A DNA stretch of 64,000 nucleotides from DASYQD01 sp963846495 (GCA_963846495.1 CAWJWP010000017.1:372001-436000), one strand, 5' to 3'; counted from the stretch's first letter, positions 35,493-44,891 are shown. Numbers and translations: made by a program. Notes: generated by a model not told the origin, from the sequence alone.

Positions 35493-38024
35493 ATGAAGCG
35501 GCTGGCCGCGGCGCTGTTGCAGACCCGGCTCGGCCGCCGCCTGCTCCTCATTTTCGTGCTCTGCGCCATGGTGCCGGTGAGCCTGCTCGCGGTGCTCACC
35601 CTGCGCGGCGTCTCGCGCCACGAGCGCCTGCAGACGGCCGGCTACCTGCGCCTGGAGGCGAAGAGTTTCGCCATGGCGGTGCTCGAGCGCCTCGACCTGC
35701 TCGAGCGCGAGCTGCTCGTCGCCGCCACCGCCGACCGCACGGCGGTGCGCCGCCTCGACGGCAGCTTCGTCGCCGCCGGCAGCGTCGCGGCCGATGGCAG
35801 CGGCGTGCTGTGGACAGGGGCCGCCACCGCTCCGACTCTCGGCTTGGCAACTCGCGCGCGGCTCGCGAGAGGACGCTCGGCGGTGGTCGTCAACGCCCGT
35901 GGCGGCGGCCCGCCGCAGCTGGTCCTCCTCGTGCCGGACCCGCGCGGTGGCTACCTGTGGGGCTGGGTGCGTCCGGAGGAGCTGTGGAAGCGAGGCTCGA
36001 CCGTACCCCCGCGCGTCGAGCTGCTCCTGGTCACCGCCGACGGCACGCGCCTCATCGACAGCGGCCGCCTGCAGGGCCGCATCGACGGCCGAGTGGTGGA
36101 GAGCTGGTCCCGGCGCAGCTCGGCAAACTTCGAGTGGTCCGGTGGCGGCGTCGACTACGTCGCCACCTTCTGGACCATCCCCATGGCCGGCAACTTCGGG
36201 ACCGGCAACTGGACGGTGGCGCTGTTCCTGCCCGAGGAGGTGGCGCTGGCGCCGGTGGCGGCGTTCCGCACCAGCTTCGTGCAGGTGGTGGTGCTGGCCC
36301 TGCTGGCGGTCTTGCTGGCGGCGTCGTGGGTCATCCGTCACACCCTCGACCCGCTGCGGCAGCTGGTCGAGGCCACCCGCCGCGTCGCCAATCGCGACTT
36401 CGACCTGGACCTTCCCAGAGGCGGCCGCACGGAGCTGCACGAGCTGTCGAGCGCCTTCCGCGCCATGGCCGAGGAGCTCCAGCACCATTTCGCCGATCTC
36501 GCCGAGAGCGCGCGGCGGCTCGACGATCAGCACCAGCGGCTGGCGGGCCTGGTCGAGCATTCGCCCTACGGCGTGGTGCTGGTCGACGCGGCGGGCAGGA
36601 TCGAGCTTGCCAACGGCCTCGCCCGCGGCTACCTGCAGGCGCTGGGGGAAGGCGGCGACCGTCCGCTGCGACGGTTGGCCGGGCGCCCGTTGGCCGAGCT
36701 CTACGACTGGCAGGAGCTCGTGCTCGACGGTCCCCCCAGCCGGGTCTTCGTCGTCGTCGTGCGGCAGCTCAGCTCCGACGACGAGCCGCCGGACACGCTC
36801 GTCGTGCTGCGCGACGTGACCGCCGAGCGCCAGCTCGAACGCCAGCTCCAGCAGCAGGAGCGGCTGGCCGCGGTGGGGCGCCTGGCCGCCGGCATGGCGC
36901 ACGACCTCAACAACGTCCTGCAGGCGATCGGCATGTGCGCCGACCTGCTGCGGCCGGAGGTCGTCTCCGAGGAGGCGCTGGGCGACCTCGACACCCTGCT
37001 CAGCTTGAACCAGCGCGCCGCGGAGCTCATCCGGCAGGTGCTCGACTTCAGCCGCAGCTCCGAGAGCGCGGCGCGGCCGATCGGGTTGATCGCCGCGCTG
37101 CGCGAGGCGCTCGACCTCCTGCGGCGCGCGCTGCCGCCTACCATCCGACTCGACTTCACCGTCGCGCCAGACGCCGGCGACGTGATGGTGTCGTCCGACC
37201 CCGTGCAGCTGCACCAAGTGCTCGCCAACCTGGTCCTCAACGCCCGCGACGCCATGCCCAACGGCGGCACGCTGGACGTCGCGGTCTCGCTGGCGTCACC
37301 GACGGCGAGCGGCGAGGAGCGCGTCGGGATCGTCGTACGCGACACCGGCGTCGGCATCCCGCTCGAGCTGCAGGCGAAGGTGTTCGACCCCTTCTTCACC
37401 ACCAAGCCGGCGGGGCAAGGCACCGGTCTCGGCCTGTCGCAGGTGTACGGCATCGTCGCTCAGCACGGCGGTACGGTGCACCTCCAGTCGCAGGTCGGCG
37501 TCGGTACCGAGATCCGCCTGCTGCTGCCGGTCCTCGGCTACGACGCCGAAGGCCCGGCGATGGCCCCGCCGGAAGCGGAGCCGTCGTCGGCCGAGCAACC
37601 GCCGCGGTCGCGGGTGCTGGTGGTAGAGGACGAGCCGGCCGTGCTGCACCTGGCCCGGCGCCACTTCGAGCTGCTGGGCATGAAGGTGACGACCGCCGTG
37701 AACGGTCGCCAGGCGATCGAGCTGCTCGACAGCAGCGGCCCGTTCGACCTCGTCGTCTGCGACGTCGTGATGCCCGAGCTCGGCGGCAGGGAGGTCCTGC
37801 GCGAAGTCCGCCGCCGCGCTCCGGCCACCAGCGTGGTGTTGATGAGCGGCTACGCCGGGCCCGAGACGGAGACCGACGAGACGGCGCAGCCGGATGGCTG
37901 GCTGCGCAAACCGTTCACGCTCGAGCAGCTTCGGCAGATGGTGCGGCAGGTTCTGGCCGCCGACGCCGCCGCGAGCGCCGCCGAGCCGCCATCGTCCGGC
38001 GAGGATCACCCGCGGCGCGCGTAG
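35493..38024 (+). CDS. Hybrid sensor histidine kinase/response regulator
   Basis: An 843-residue membrane protein. Transmembrane segment 1 is LLLIFVLCAMVPVSLLAVLT and segment 2 VVVLALLAVLLAASWVI (~265). The loop between them resembles a Cache-type sensor (RVELLLVTADGTRLIDSG). HAMP (TLDPLRQLVEATRRVANR), PAS (LVEHSPYGVVLVDAAGRI) and the kinase core follow: GMAHDLNNVLQAI (His ~470), NLVLNARDAMPNGG and GTGLGLSQVYGI. The C-terminal receiver starts VLVVEDEPAVL, with its Asp in VVCDVVMPELGG. The start codon follows the pseudopilin stop without a gap. The HDLNNVL H box is of the NtrB-like class often found with NtrC partners, so it may feed into the same regulator. All signature residues are present. 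Confidence 0.92.
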   Translation: MKRLAAALLQTRLGRRLLLIFVLCAMVPVSLLAVLTLRGVSRHERLQTAGYLRLEAKSFAMAVLERLDLLERELLVAATADRTAVRRLDGSFVAAGSVAADGSGVLWTGAATAPTLGLATRARLARGRSAVVVNARGGGPPQLVLLVPDPRGGYLWGWVRPEELWKRGSTVPPRVELLLVTADGTRLIDSGRLQGRIDGRVVESWSRRSSANFEWSGGGVDYVATFWTIPMAGNFGTGNWTVALFLPEEVALAPVAAFRTSFVQVVVLALLAVLLAASWVIRHTLDPLRQLVEATRRVANRDFDLDLPRGGRTELHELSSAFRAMAEELQHHFADLAESARRLDDQHQRLAGLVEHSPYGVVLVDAAGRIELANGLARGYLQALGEGGDRPLRRLAGRPLAELYDWQELVLDGPPSRVFVVVVRQLSSDDEPPDTLVVLRDVTAERQLERQLQQQERLAAVGRLAAGMAHDLNNVLQAIGMCADLLRPEVVSEEALGDLDTLLSLNQRAAELIRQVLDFSRSSESAARPIGLIAALREALDLLRRALPPTIRLDFTVAPDAGDVMVSSDPVQLHQVLANLVLNARDAMPNGGTLDVAVSLASPTASGEERVGIVVRDTGVGIPLELQAKVFDPFFTTKPAGQGTGLGLSQVYGIVAQHGGTVHLQSQVGVGTEIRLLLPVLGYDAEGPAMAPPEAEPSSAEQPPRSRVLVVEDEPAVLHLARRHFELLGMKVTTAVNGRQAIELLDSSGPFDLVVCDVVMPELGGREVLREVRRRAPATSVVLMSGYAGPETETDETAQPDGWLRKPFTLEQLRQMVRQVLAADAAASAAEPPSSGEDHPRRA

Positions 38025-38067
38025 CGTCGGCTGGCGGCATAAGATCGCGGGCGCCGGAGCGCGCGCG

Positions 38068-39999
38068 ATGGACCGCCCCGACCCCTTCGCTCTCTACCCG
38101 CCGTCGGACGGCCACAGCGGCCCGCCCGCGGCCGCCGCCGTGGAGGCGGAGGCGCCGCCGCGCCCGCGAGTGCGCGAGGAGATCGACTTCCGCTACCGCT
38201 GGGACCTGCGCCCCATCTTCGCCGGCTGGGAGGAGTGGGAGGTCGCCTGCGACGAGATGGGCGAGCTGGTGGACCGCCTAGCGCGCCTCCAGGGCACGCT
38301 CGCGCAGGGCGCCACGGCGCTGCTCGCCGTGCTGCGCCTGCAGGACGAGCTGGGCCAGCTCGCCCACCGCGTCTGGTACTACCCATCGCTTACTTACGAC
38401 CAAGACCAGCGCGACAACGCCGTCAACGCCAAGCGCCAGCGCGTGCAGGTGCTCTTCGCGCGCTGGGAACAGGCGGGGGCGTGGTTCAAGCCCGAGCTGC
38501 TGCAGTTGCCGCTCGAGACCGTTCGGCAGTGGATGGACCAGGATCCCGATCCGGATCCCACCGGAGGCCTCGCCCTCTACCGCTTCAAGCTCGAAGACCT
38601 CTACCGCCGCCAGGAGCACGTGCTGGGCGAGGAGGGCGAACGCGTCCTCTCCTTCACCAGCCGCTTTGCCGACCTTCCCGACGAAGCCTACTCGGCGCTG
38701 TCGACGGCCGACATCCGCTACCCCAACGTGCGCCTCGCCGACGGCCGCGAGGTCACCGTCAGCTACGGCCAGTACCGCACCCTGCTCGCCACCCACCGCG
38801 TGCAGCGCGACCGCGCCGCGGTCTTCGCCTCCTTCTACGAGACCTTCGAGCGCAGCCTCAACACCTACGCCGCGCTCTACAACGGCGTCTGCCAGCGCGA
38901 CTGGTTCGGCGCCATGGCGCGCCGCTACAAGACGACGCTCGAGGCGGCGCTCGACGGCAACCGCATCCCCACCGAGGTGGTCGAGCGGCTGATCGAGACG
39001 ACGCGCGCCGGCGTGGCGCCGCTCCAGCGCTATCACCGGCTGCGGCACCGCGTGCTCGGCCGCGAGGTCTCCGGCTACCACCTCTACGACACCTCGATCC
39101 CGCTGCTCGAAGGCGAGAAGCGCTACCCCTACGACGAAGCGGTGCGCTGGGTGATCGACTCGGCGGCTCCCCTCGGCGCCGACTACCAGCGCCGCGTGCG
39201 CGAGGTCTTCGCCGGGCGCTGCGTCGACGTCTACGAGAACGCCGGCAAGCGCTCGGGCGCTTACTCGGCGGGCGTGTACGGCGTCCACCCGTACATGCTG
39301 CTCAACTACAACGACACCCTCGACGACCTCTTCACGCTCGCCCACGAGACCGGCCATACGCTGCACTCGCTCTTGTCGCACGAGGCGCAGCCGTTCGCCT
39401 ACGCGAGCTACACGATCTTCGTCGCCGAGGTGGCCTCGACGCTGTCGGAAGCGCTGCTGCTCGACGCGTTGCTCGCCAAGAGCGACGATCCGCGCGAGCG
39501 CGCGCTTTTGCTGCAGCACGCCATCGACAGCATCACCGGCACCTTCTACACGCAGGTGCTGTTCGCCGAGTGGGAGCTCGAGGCGCACCGTGCTGCCGAG
39601 CGCGGCGAGCCGATCACCGCCGAGACGCTGTCGGAGCGCTACTTCGCGCTGCTCCAGCACTACTACGGCGACGCCATCGAGCTCGATCCGCTCTACCGCA
39701 TCACCTGGTCGCGCATCCCGCACTTCTTCCAGAGCCCGTACTACGTCTACCAATACGCCACCAGCTTCGCCGCCTCGGCCGAGATCGCGCAGTCGCTGCG
39801 CTCCGCGGCCGGCGAAGGGGCGCGGCAGGAGATCGTCGAGCGCTACCTGTGCCTGCTGCGCTCGGGCGGCAGCGATTACCCCATCGACCAGCTGCTCGCG
39901 GCGGGCGTCGACCTGAGCAGCCCCGAGCCGGTCGAAGCGGTGGTCGCCGAGCTCGACCGGCTGGTGGGTCGCCTCGAAGCCGAGCTGGCGGCGCTCTGA
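38068..39999 (+). CDS. pepF: Oligoendopeptidase F (M3 family)
   Basis: A 643-residue zinc metallopeptidase cleaving oligopeptides, presumably in the cytoplasm since no signal peptide is seen. The active site is TLAHETGHTLHS near residue 430 (HExxH), with the third ligand in ASTLSEALLLD. The preceding GVYGVHPYMLLNY and the following SITGTFYTQVLFAEWE match PepF proteins. The first ~35 residues are a Pro/Ala-rich extension absent from typical PepF. The ATG at 38068 was chosen because the longer frame upstream overlaps the hybrid kinase. It stands alone between the signalling operon and a membrane protein gene. Confidence 0.93.
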   Translation: MDRPDPFALYPPSDGHSGPPAAAAVEAEAPPRPRVREEIDFRYRWDLRPIFAGWEEWEVACDEMGELVDRLARLQGTLAQGATALLAVLRLQDELGQLAHRVWYYPSLTYDQDQRDNAVNAKRQRVQVLFARWEQAGAWFKPELLQLPLETVRQWMDQDPDPDPTGGLALYRFKLEDLYRRQEHVLGEEGERVLSFTSRFADLPDEAYSALSTADIRYPNVRLADGREVTVSYGQYRTLLATHRVQRDRAAVFASFYETFERSLNTYAALYNGVCQRDWFGAMARRYKTTLEAALDGNRIPTEVVERLIETTRAGVAPLQRYHRLRHRVLGREVSGYHLYDTSIPLLEGEKRYPYDEAVRWVIDSAAPLGADYQRRVREVFAGRCVDVYENAGKRSGAYSAGVYGVHPYMLLNYNDTLDDLFTLAHETGHTLHSLLSHEAQPFAYASYTIFVAEVASTLSEALLLDALLAKSDDPRERALLLQHAIDSITGTFYTQVLFAEWELEAHRAAERGEPITAETLSERYFALLQHYYGDAIELDPLYRITWSRIPHFFQSPYYVYQYATSFAASAEIAQSLRSAAGEGARQEIVERYLCLLRSGGSDYPIDQLLAAGVDLSSPEPVEAVVAELDRLVGRLEAELAAL

Positions 40000-40104
40000 C
40001 GATCGCTCGCGGCGTCGGATTGCGCTGACAGCGCAGGGTTTACGCTCGGCCAACGCGAGCCTTCGCGGGTGCCGCGGCACGCATCTTGAAGCTCCCGCCC
40101 GCAC

Positions 40105-41310
40105 ATGGCGAGGCCGCACCGTCCACTGCTCTCCCGCTTAGGCGCCGCTGCCGGGGGCAAGCGCAAGCCGGCGAGCGAGGAGCGTCCCACCGGCCCGCAG
40201 GACGTGCAACGGGCACAGGAGCCCGGTCGCGGCCGTCAGGCCGACACTCCTCTGGAGGTGCCGCCGCCGGGGTGGAAGGACATCCTGCTACGCACCAAGC
40301 GCGAGGTGGGCGAGGACCAGCTGTCGCTCGTCGCAGCCGGCGTCGCCTTCTACTTCATGCTGGCGATCTTCCCGGCGCTGCTCTCCATCGTCTCGGTCTA
40401 CGGCGCCGTCGCCGACCCCGGCACCGTCGCCAAGCAAGCCGGCCAGCTGGTGCGGCTGATGCCCGTCGATGCGGGCAAGCTGCTCGTCGACCAGCTGGGG
40501 GAGATCTCGACCGCCGAAGGCACGACCGCCGGCATCGGCGCCCTCGTGGCAGCCGTCATCTCGCTGTGGAGCGCCGCTAACGGCACCAAGGCGCTCATCG
40601 CCGGCCTGAACGTCGCCTACGACGAGCGCGAGCGCCGACCGTGGTGGAAGCGCACGGCGATGGCGTTGCTGCTCACGGTGGGCTTCGTCGTGCTGGCGAC
40701 GCTGAGCCTGGCGACGATCGCGGCGCTGCCGCACTTGCTCGACCGCCTGCCGCTGGGGCCCTTCGCCACCGGTGTCACTTTCCTCGTCAACTGGCTGCTG
40801 CTGGCGCTGCTGGCGATGCTCGGCTTCGCCGTCGTCTACCGCTTCGGGCCTTCACGCGAGCACCCGAAGTGGCAGTGGGTGTCGGTGGGCTCGGTCGTCG
40901 GCACCGCGCTGTGGCTGCTCGCCTCGGCCGGCTTCTCCTGGTACGCGTCGCGCTTCGGCAGCTTCAACGAGACCTACGGCACGCTCGCCGGCGGCGTGCT
41001 CCTATTGCTCTGGCTGCAGATCACCGCTTACGTCACGCTGCTCGGCGCCGAGCTCAACGCCGAGATCGAGCATCAGACCGCGCGCGACTCCACGACCGGC
41101 GCGCCGAAGCCGCTGGGCGCCCGCGGCGCCCAGATGGCGGACACCGTCGGCGAAGCGCTGGGAGCGCGCCGAGCAGAGGAGGGGAACTCGTCGGACGGCG
41201 AGGGCAACGGGGAGGCGGAGCGGCAGCGCCCTTTCGTCCAATCCATCACGGGCAGAACGGCTCGCCGCGAGCCGGCGAAGGAGCGGTCATGGAACCAGAA
41301 CCCGCACTGA
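40105..41310 (+). CDS. YihY/BrkB-family inner-membrane protein
   Basis: A 401-residue membrane protein of the YihY/virulence factor BrkB family. About six membrane segments lie between residues ~75 and 320, starting with the family hallmark AAGVAFYFMLAIFPALLS. GSFNETYGTLAGGVLLLLWL is the conserved C-terminal block. The N-terminal ~60 residues and the C-terminal ~75 residues are charged cytoplasmic tails. The function is unknown; despite the historic name BrkB it is not an RNase. The stop lies 21 bases inside the next gene, indicating translational coupling with the DUF3618 protein. Confidence 0.9.
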   Translation: MARPHRPLLSRLGAAAGGKRKPASEERPTGPQDVQRAQEPGRGRQADTPLEVPPPGWKDILLRTKREVGEDQLSLVAAGVAFYFMLAIFPALLSIVSVYGAVADPGTVAKQAGQLVRLMPVDAGKLLVDQLGEISTAEGTTAGIGALVAAVISLWSAANGTKALIAGLNVAYDERERRPWWKRTAMALLLTVGFVVLATLSLATIAALPHLLDRLPLGPFATGVTFLVNWLLLALLAMLGFAVVYRFGPSREHPKWQWVSVGSVVGTALWLLASAGFSWYASRFGSFNETYGTLAGGVLLLLWLQITAYVTLLGAELNAEIEHQTARDSTTGAPKPLGARGAQMADTVGEALGARRAEEGNSSDGEGNGEAERQRPFVQSITGRTARREPAKERSWNQNPH

Positions 41311-41633
41311 CCCCGCCACCGTCGTCTTCGACTCCCTCTTCGATTCCGTCATCGGCCGCGGACCAACGCGAGCCCGACCGCCGCAGCGCCGACGAGATCC
41401 GCGCCGACATCGCGCGCGAGCGGGAGCGCATGGACCTGCGGCTCGCCGAGCTGCGCGGCCGCCTCGAGCCGTCGGCGATCGTTGCGCAAGCGCGCGCGGC
41501 CGTGACGGAGAAGGCGAAGCGCCGCGGCCGCGCCGCCGTCGACGCGGTGCGCAAGCGGCCGGTGGCCGCCTCGATCGTAGCGGCCGGCGCGGTTGCGCTG
41601 GTCGGTGCCGTGGCGTTCTGGCGCCGGCGCTGA
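41289..41633 (+). CDS. DUF3618-family protein
   Basis: A 114-residue protein. RSADEIRADIARERERMDLR is the DUF3618 motif, a short amphipathic helix. A single C-terminal membrane helix (AASIVAAGAVALVGAVAFW) ends in basic residues. Thr/Ser/Pro-rich residues fill the N-terminus. DUF3618 genes often accompany YihY-type and other envelope-stress genes. Here the start overlaps the yihY end by 22 bases. The molecular function is unknown. Confidence 0.8.
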   Translation: MEPEPALTPPPSSSTPSSIPSSAADQREPDRRSADEIRADIARERERMDLRLAELRGRLEPSAIVAQARAAVTEKAKRRGRAAVDAVRKRPVAASIVAAGAVALVGAVAFWRRR

Positions 41634-41652
41634 CGCGACCAAAGGGAGCGAG

Positions 41653-41677
41653 GCCCCTGCTCAGCGCGAGCAGGGGC
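41653..41677. terminator. Bidirectional terminator hairpin
   Basis: GCCCCTGCTC and GAGCAGGGGC form a perfect 10-base stem with loop AGCGC. It is centred between the convergent DUF3618 gene (ends 41633) and the YfbK-like gene (ends 41697). Confidence 0.6.
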
Positions 41678-41696
41678 ACTCGATCTGCGCGCGGCG

Positions 41697-43694
41697 CTAG
41701 CGGTCCGCGTCGCGCGCCTTGTCGATCCAGTCCACGAGCTCCTTGACCTGCGCGTCGCCGCCCACGGCGGCGGCGCGCTTGCGGAGCTCGCCCAGCTCGG
41801 CTCCCGCGCGCTCGCCTTGCGGCGCGCCGCGCAGCAGCTCGGCGAAGCGGCCGACGACGGTGGCGAGGCGGAAGCCGCGGCCCGCCGCCTCCCAGCGCGA
41901 GGCCAGCTCTCCGCGCTTCAGCGGCCGCTGCACCTGCTGGAGCTCGCCGCCGGCCGCCGGCCGCCAGCGCAGCTGCAGCATCGCCACTGTCGCGCCCTCG
42001 GAGACGCCGGGCTTCAGCTCGAGAGCGTAGACGGCAGACACCGCGTGCACGGCGCCCTGGCCTGCCAGGGTGTCGGCGCGCACCGGCGGCGCGTGGAGCG
42101 TCGCGCCCGCTCCGCCGCTGCTCGCGGCGCCGAGCCGCCGCCAACGAACGACCGAGCGCGGATCGACCTCGACCTCGGCGCGCGCGCCGGGCGGCAGGCC
42201 GCCTTCGCGGGCGACGACGGTGAAGCGCACCAGCACGTGGCGGCCGCCCGGCACCGGCGCCCACGGGTCGGGCGCGCCCTCGACGACGAGCGCCACCGGG
42301 CCTTCGGCAGGCGGCCGGTCGCCGTAGTCGAAGGCGTTGACCAGCTCCTCGACGCGCACGGCTTCGGCAGGCGGCATCTGCCCTTGACGGAGGTAGCGGC
42401 GCACCTCGTTGTAGGAGCCGCGATCGACGTCGAGCGCGAAGGTGGAGACCCGCGCCTCCTCGCTGCCGACGTAGGGAGGCTGTGCGCGCTCGCGAGCGAC
42501 GGCGGCTTGGCCGGCGACGCTCCGCGACGGCGGAGGCGGCGCAGGTGGCGGCGGCGGGATGACCAACGCTGGCGCTGGCTCGGCCGCCGGACGCTGCGGT
42601 GCCGACGGTGGCGGGGCCGGTTGCGGTGCCGTGCGTTGCGGCGCAGCGGGTTGCGGCGCTGCCACTGGTGGCGGAGCGGGTTCGGCCGTAGCAGGAGGCG
42701 GCGGAGCCACGGGTTGCGGCGCTGGCGCACGCGGCGGCACCGGCTGCGTCCCCGTCGCGGGTTGCGGAGCGGCCGCAGCGGGCGGCGCCTGTCGCCGCGC
42801 CGACTCGAATTGGTCCGCGACCTCGCCTTCCTCGGCGGCAAGGACCTCGTCGAGCTCGACGCCGGCGGGGGCCGCGTCCGCCTTCTCGCTCGAGGACTCG
42901 AGCCGGAACCTCCGCCCTTGCATCTCTGGGTCCGCGGGCGCGGCGCCGGCACCGTCGCCGTCGCCCTCCGCCACGCGCGTCTCTACCTGGCTCGGCGCGC
43001 TCGCCGCCGTCTCGTTCCCGGCCTGGCTCACCGGCGGCGGCGCCACGATGCCGGCGCGGCCCGACACGCCCACGCCGCCGGTCACCGCTGTCCGCGGCGT
43101 GGACGCCTCGTCGTCGGCAGCCGTCGGCTCGGGCGCCGCCGCCTGCTCCTGCAGCCGCCACGCCAAGCCGCTCGGCACCTGCGGCGCCGCCGCCCGCTCG
43201 CGCGCCGCATCGGCGCCGGCGGACGGAAAGCGGCCGGGGTACGTCGGAGCGGTGGCCGGCCGTGCAGCCCGCTCCGCTCCGACGTACCCCAACGCGCGGA
43301 GGTCCCGAGACTGCATCGCCTCAGCCGATCCTTCGCGCGCTTCCGCAGGGGACTGATCCTCTTCGTGCAGCGCCGCCACCGACTTCGGCGCCGGCATCGG
43401 CTCGCCGACGCCGTGGCGCACCGCCAGGTACGACAGCGCGCCGCCGCCGAGCAGCATCGTCACCGAAGCCGCGGCGAGCCAGACGCTGCGCGGCAGCGGC
43501 CGGCGAAACGGCAGCAAGATCCCTGGTTTCTCACCTGGTTTCTCGCCTGGTCTCTCGCCGAGGCGATCCGGCGCGGGGGCCTGGATCTCGGCGGGGATCT
43601 GACGGCGCAGCTCGTCGAGCAGCCAGGCGGGCGGCTCGGGCGTGATATCGGGGCGGAGCTTGCGCTCCAACTGGCGATCGTCGAATCGGCTCAT
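41697..43694 (-). CDS. Membrane protein with YfbK-type flanking domains but no VWA domain; putative anti-sigma factor
   Basis: A 665-residue protein encoded downstream of, and overlapping by four bases (ATGA), an ECF sigma factor. The N-terminus looks like an anti-sigma cytoplasmic segment (RQLERKLRPDITPEPPAWL) before one membrane helix (VWLAAASVTMLLGGGALSYL). A long Pro/Ala/Gln-rich linker (about residues 300-410) follows. Then comes the YfbK N-terminal domain, TFALDVDRGSYNEVRRYLR and VEELVNAFDYGD. In YfbK proteins a ~190-residue VWA domain should follow. Here VRFTVVAREGGLPPG runs directly into the C-terminal DUF3520-like part (AEVEVDPRSVVRWRRLG). No DxSxS MIDAS sequence is present. The frame is continuous, so this is a domain loss and not a frameshift. 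Confidence 0.78.
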   Translation of the reverse strand: MSRFDDRQLERKLRPDITPEPPAWLLDELRRQIPAEIQAPAPDRLGERPGEKPGEKPGILLPFRRPLPRSVWLAAASVTMLLGGGALSYLAVRHGVGEPMPAPKSVAALHEEDQSPAEAREGSAEAMQSRDLRALGYVGAERAARPATAPTYPGRFPSAGADAARERAAAPQVPSGLAWRLQEQAAAPEPTAADDEASTPRTAVTGGVGVSGRAGIVAPPPVSQAGNETAASAPSQVETRVAEGDGDGAGAAPADPEMQGRRFRLESSSEKADAAPAGVELDEVLAAEEGEVADQFESARRQAPPAAAAPQPATGTQPVPPRAPAPQPVAPPPPATAEPAPPPVAAPQPAAPQRTAPQPAPPPSAPQRPAAEPAPALVIPPPPPAPPPPSRSVAGQAAVARERAQPPYVGSEEARVSTFALDVDRGSYNEVRRYLRQGQMPPAEAVRVEELVNAFDYGDRPPAEGPVALVVEGAPDPWAPVPGGRHVLVRFTVVAREGGLPPGARAEVEVDPRSVVRWRRLGAASSGGAGATLHAPPVRADTLAGQGAVHAVSAVYALELKPGVSEGATVAMLQLRWRPAAGGELQQVQRPLKRGELASRWEAAGRGFRLATVVGRFAELLRGAPQGERAGAELGELRKRAAAVGGDAQVKELVDWIDKARDADR

Positions 43695-44245
43695 GGAAAA
43701 GGCTCCTCGAGGGCGAGGCGGAGCGCCGAGAAGGCGCGCTTGAGCCGCTTGCGGATGGCGACGGGGGTGATGCCCTCCAGGCGCGCCACTTCGGAGACCG
43801 GAAGCTCGCTCCAGAAGTGGGCGCTGACGGTGAAGCGGAGGTCCTCGGGCAGCGCCAGCACGGCGCGGCGCAACCGTTCGGCCTCGTCGCCCTCGGCAAG
43901 CGTGTCGGCGACGGCGGGCGTGGGATCGGCCAGGCGCTCCGCCGTCTCGTCGGTCAGCTCTTGCAGCGGCCGCGGCCGCCGCACGTGGTGGAGGAAGGTG
44001 TTGTAGGCGATGCGGTAGAGCCAGGTAGTGAGCTGCGAGCGCCCCTCGAATCGCGGCAGCGCCTCCCAGGCTTTGCGATAGGTCTCCTGCGTCAGGTCGG
44101 CGGCGAGCTCGGCGTCGCCGCCGCACATGCGGAAGAGGGCGGCGTAGATCTGGCGATAGCTGCTCTCGACGAGGCGCTCGGCGGCGGCGCGCTCGCCGCG
44201 CGAGAGCGCCGCCAGCAGAGGCGCTGACTCGTCCGCCTCGCCCAT
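43691..44245 (-). CDS. ECF-type RNA polymerase sigma factor
   Basis: A 184-residue sigma-70 family protein with the two ECF domains. Region 2 has ELAADLTQETYRKAWEALPR and LTTWLYRIAYNTFLHHVRR. Region 4 has LPVSEVARLEGITPVAIRKR, a helix-turn-helix for the -35 element. The ATG at 44245 is preferred over the start at 44326 because GGAGGAGG lies just upstream. The stop overlaps the start of the YfbK-like membrane protein, the classical sigma/anti-sigma arrangement, so activity is probably gated by that protein in response to an envelope signal. Confidence 0.9.
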   Translation of the reverse strand: MGEADESAPLLAALSRGERAAAERLVESSYRQIYAALFRMCGGDAELAADLTQETYRKAWEALPRFEGRSQLTTWLYRIAYNTFLHHVRRPRPLQELTDETAERLADPTPAVADTLAEGDEAERLRRAVLALPEDLRFTVSAHFWSELPVSEVARLEGITPVAIRKRLKRAFSALRLALEEPFP

Positions 44246-44428
44246 CGCCGCGCCTCCTCCGAAGTGCACGCCGGCGCCTGGGTGCGGACCGGAAGCCGTG
44301 CTGCCGCCGTAGGTCGAAGCTTCCATCCCACCCTATTGGAGCCGCGACGGGACGGAAAGGAAACCTCTTCCGCCCGCCGGCGCTGTCCGAAGGGCGGACT
44401 GTACCGAAAGAGGTGAGAAGAAGAGCAA

Positions 44429-44495
44429 CGGGCGAGGGCATCCGGCCCTCGCCCGCATGAACAGTGAACGGGCGAGGGGATCCGACCCTCGCCCG
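44429..44495. repeat. Tandem pair of near-identical hairpins
   Basis: Two units start 40 bases apart (44429 and 44469). The first has an 11-base perfect stem (CGGGCGAGGGC / GCCCTCGCCCG) with loop ATCCG. The second has a 10-base stem (CGGGCGAGGG / CCCTCGCCCG) with loop GATCCGA. They lie 33 bases beyond the 3' end of the DUF1328 gene and upstream of the ECF sigma gene, so they may act as a double terminator between the two minus-strand units. No T tract follows. Confidence 0.55.
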
Positions 44496-44527
44496 CTATG
44501 GCAACCAGCCCCCGCCGGGGGCCGGCA

Positions 44528-44692
44528 TCACGCTCGTCGCAGGAGGTGCGCGAGCAGCCCCAGGACGAACAGGACGAGGAAGATGAAGAACAGGATCTTC
44601 GCGATGCCCGCGGCGCCGGCAGCGATGCCGCCGAAGCCGAAGAGCGCCGCGACCAGCGCGATGACGAGGAAGATCAGGGCCCAACGCAACAT
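44528..44692 (-). CDS. DUF1328-family small membrane protein
   Basis: A 54-residue protein: MLRWALIFLVIALVAALFGF starts the first of two membrane helices, then GGIAAGAAGIAKILFFIF, ending LLRRA. This is the DUF1328/YtjA family, widespread small inner-membrane proteins of unknown function, often induced by stress. ATG 44692 was chosen over the longer frame (44728) because GAGGTGG precedes it closely and family members start at MLRWA. It is a single-gene unit; tandem hairpins follow it. Confidence 0.88.
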   Translation of the reverse strand: MLRWALIFLVIALVAALFGFGGIAAGAAGIAKILFFIFLVLFVLGLLAHLLRRA

Positions 44693-44891
44693 GGTTTCCA
44701 CCTCCCCTGGCAGCCGCCGCCGCTGCACCCTTGCAGCGGCACGGTCGGCCCGCCGTTACACGACCTCACCGAGGCACGTTGCCTCGAACCATCCGCGGAG
44801 CGAACAGCAAGCAACGGGCCAACGGCGAGGCCACATCTGCGGCCGCCGCCTAACACTTCGCCGACTGCGGCGGCCTCGCCGCGGCCAGCCC

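Noticed and set aside
34953..37217. 754-codon frame antisense to the hybrid kinase, and similar long frames antisense to pepF (38278-40119) and the second pilY1 (26277-28157)
   Set aside because: Same reason: no recognisable motifs, and each lies opposite a gene with full domain support.
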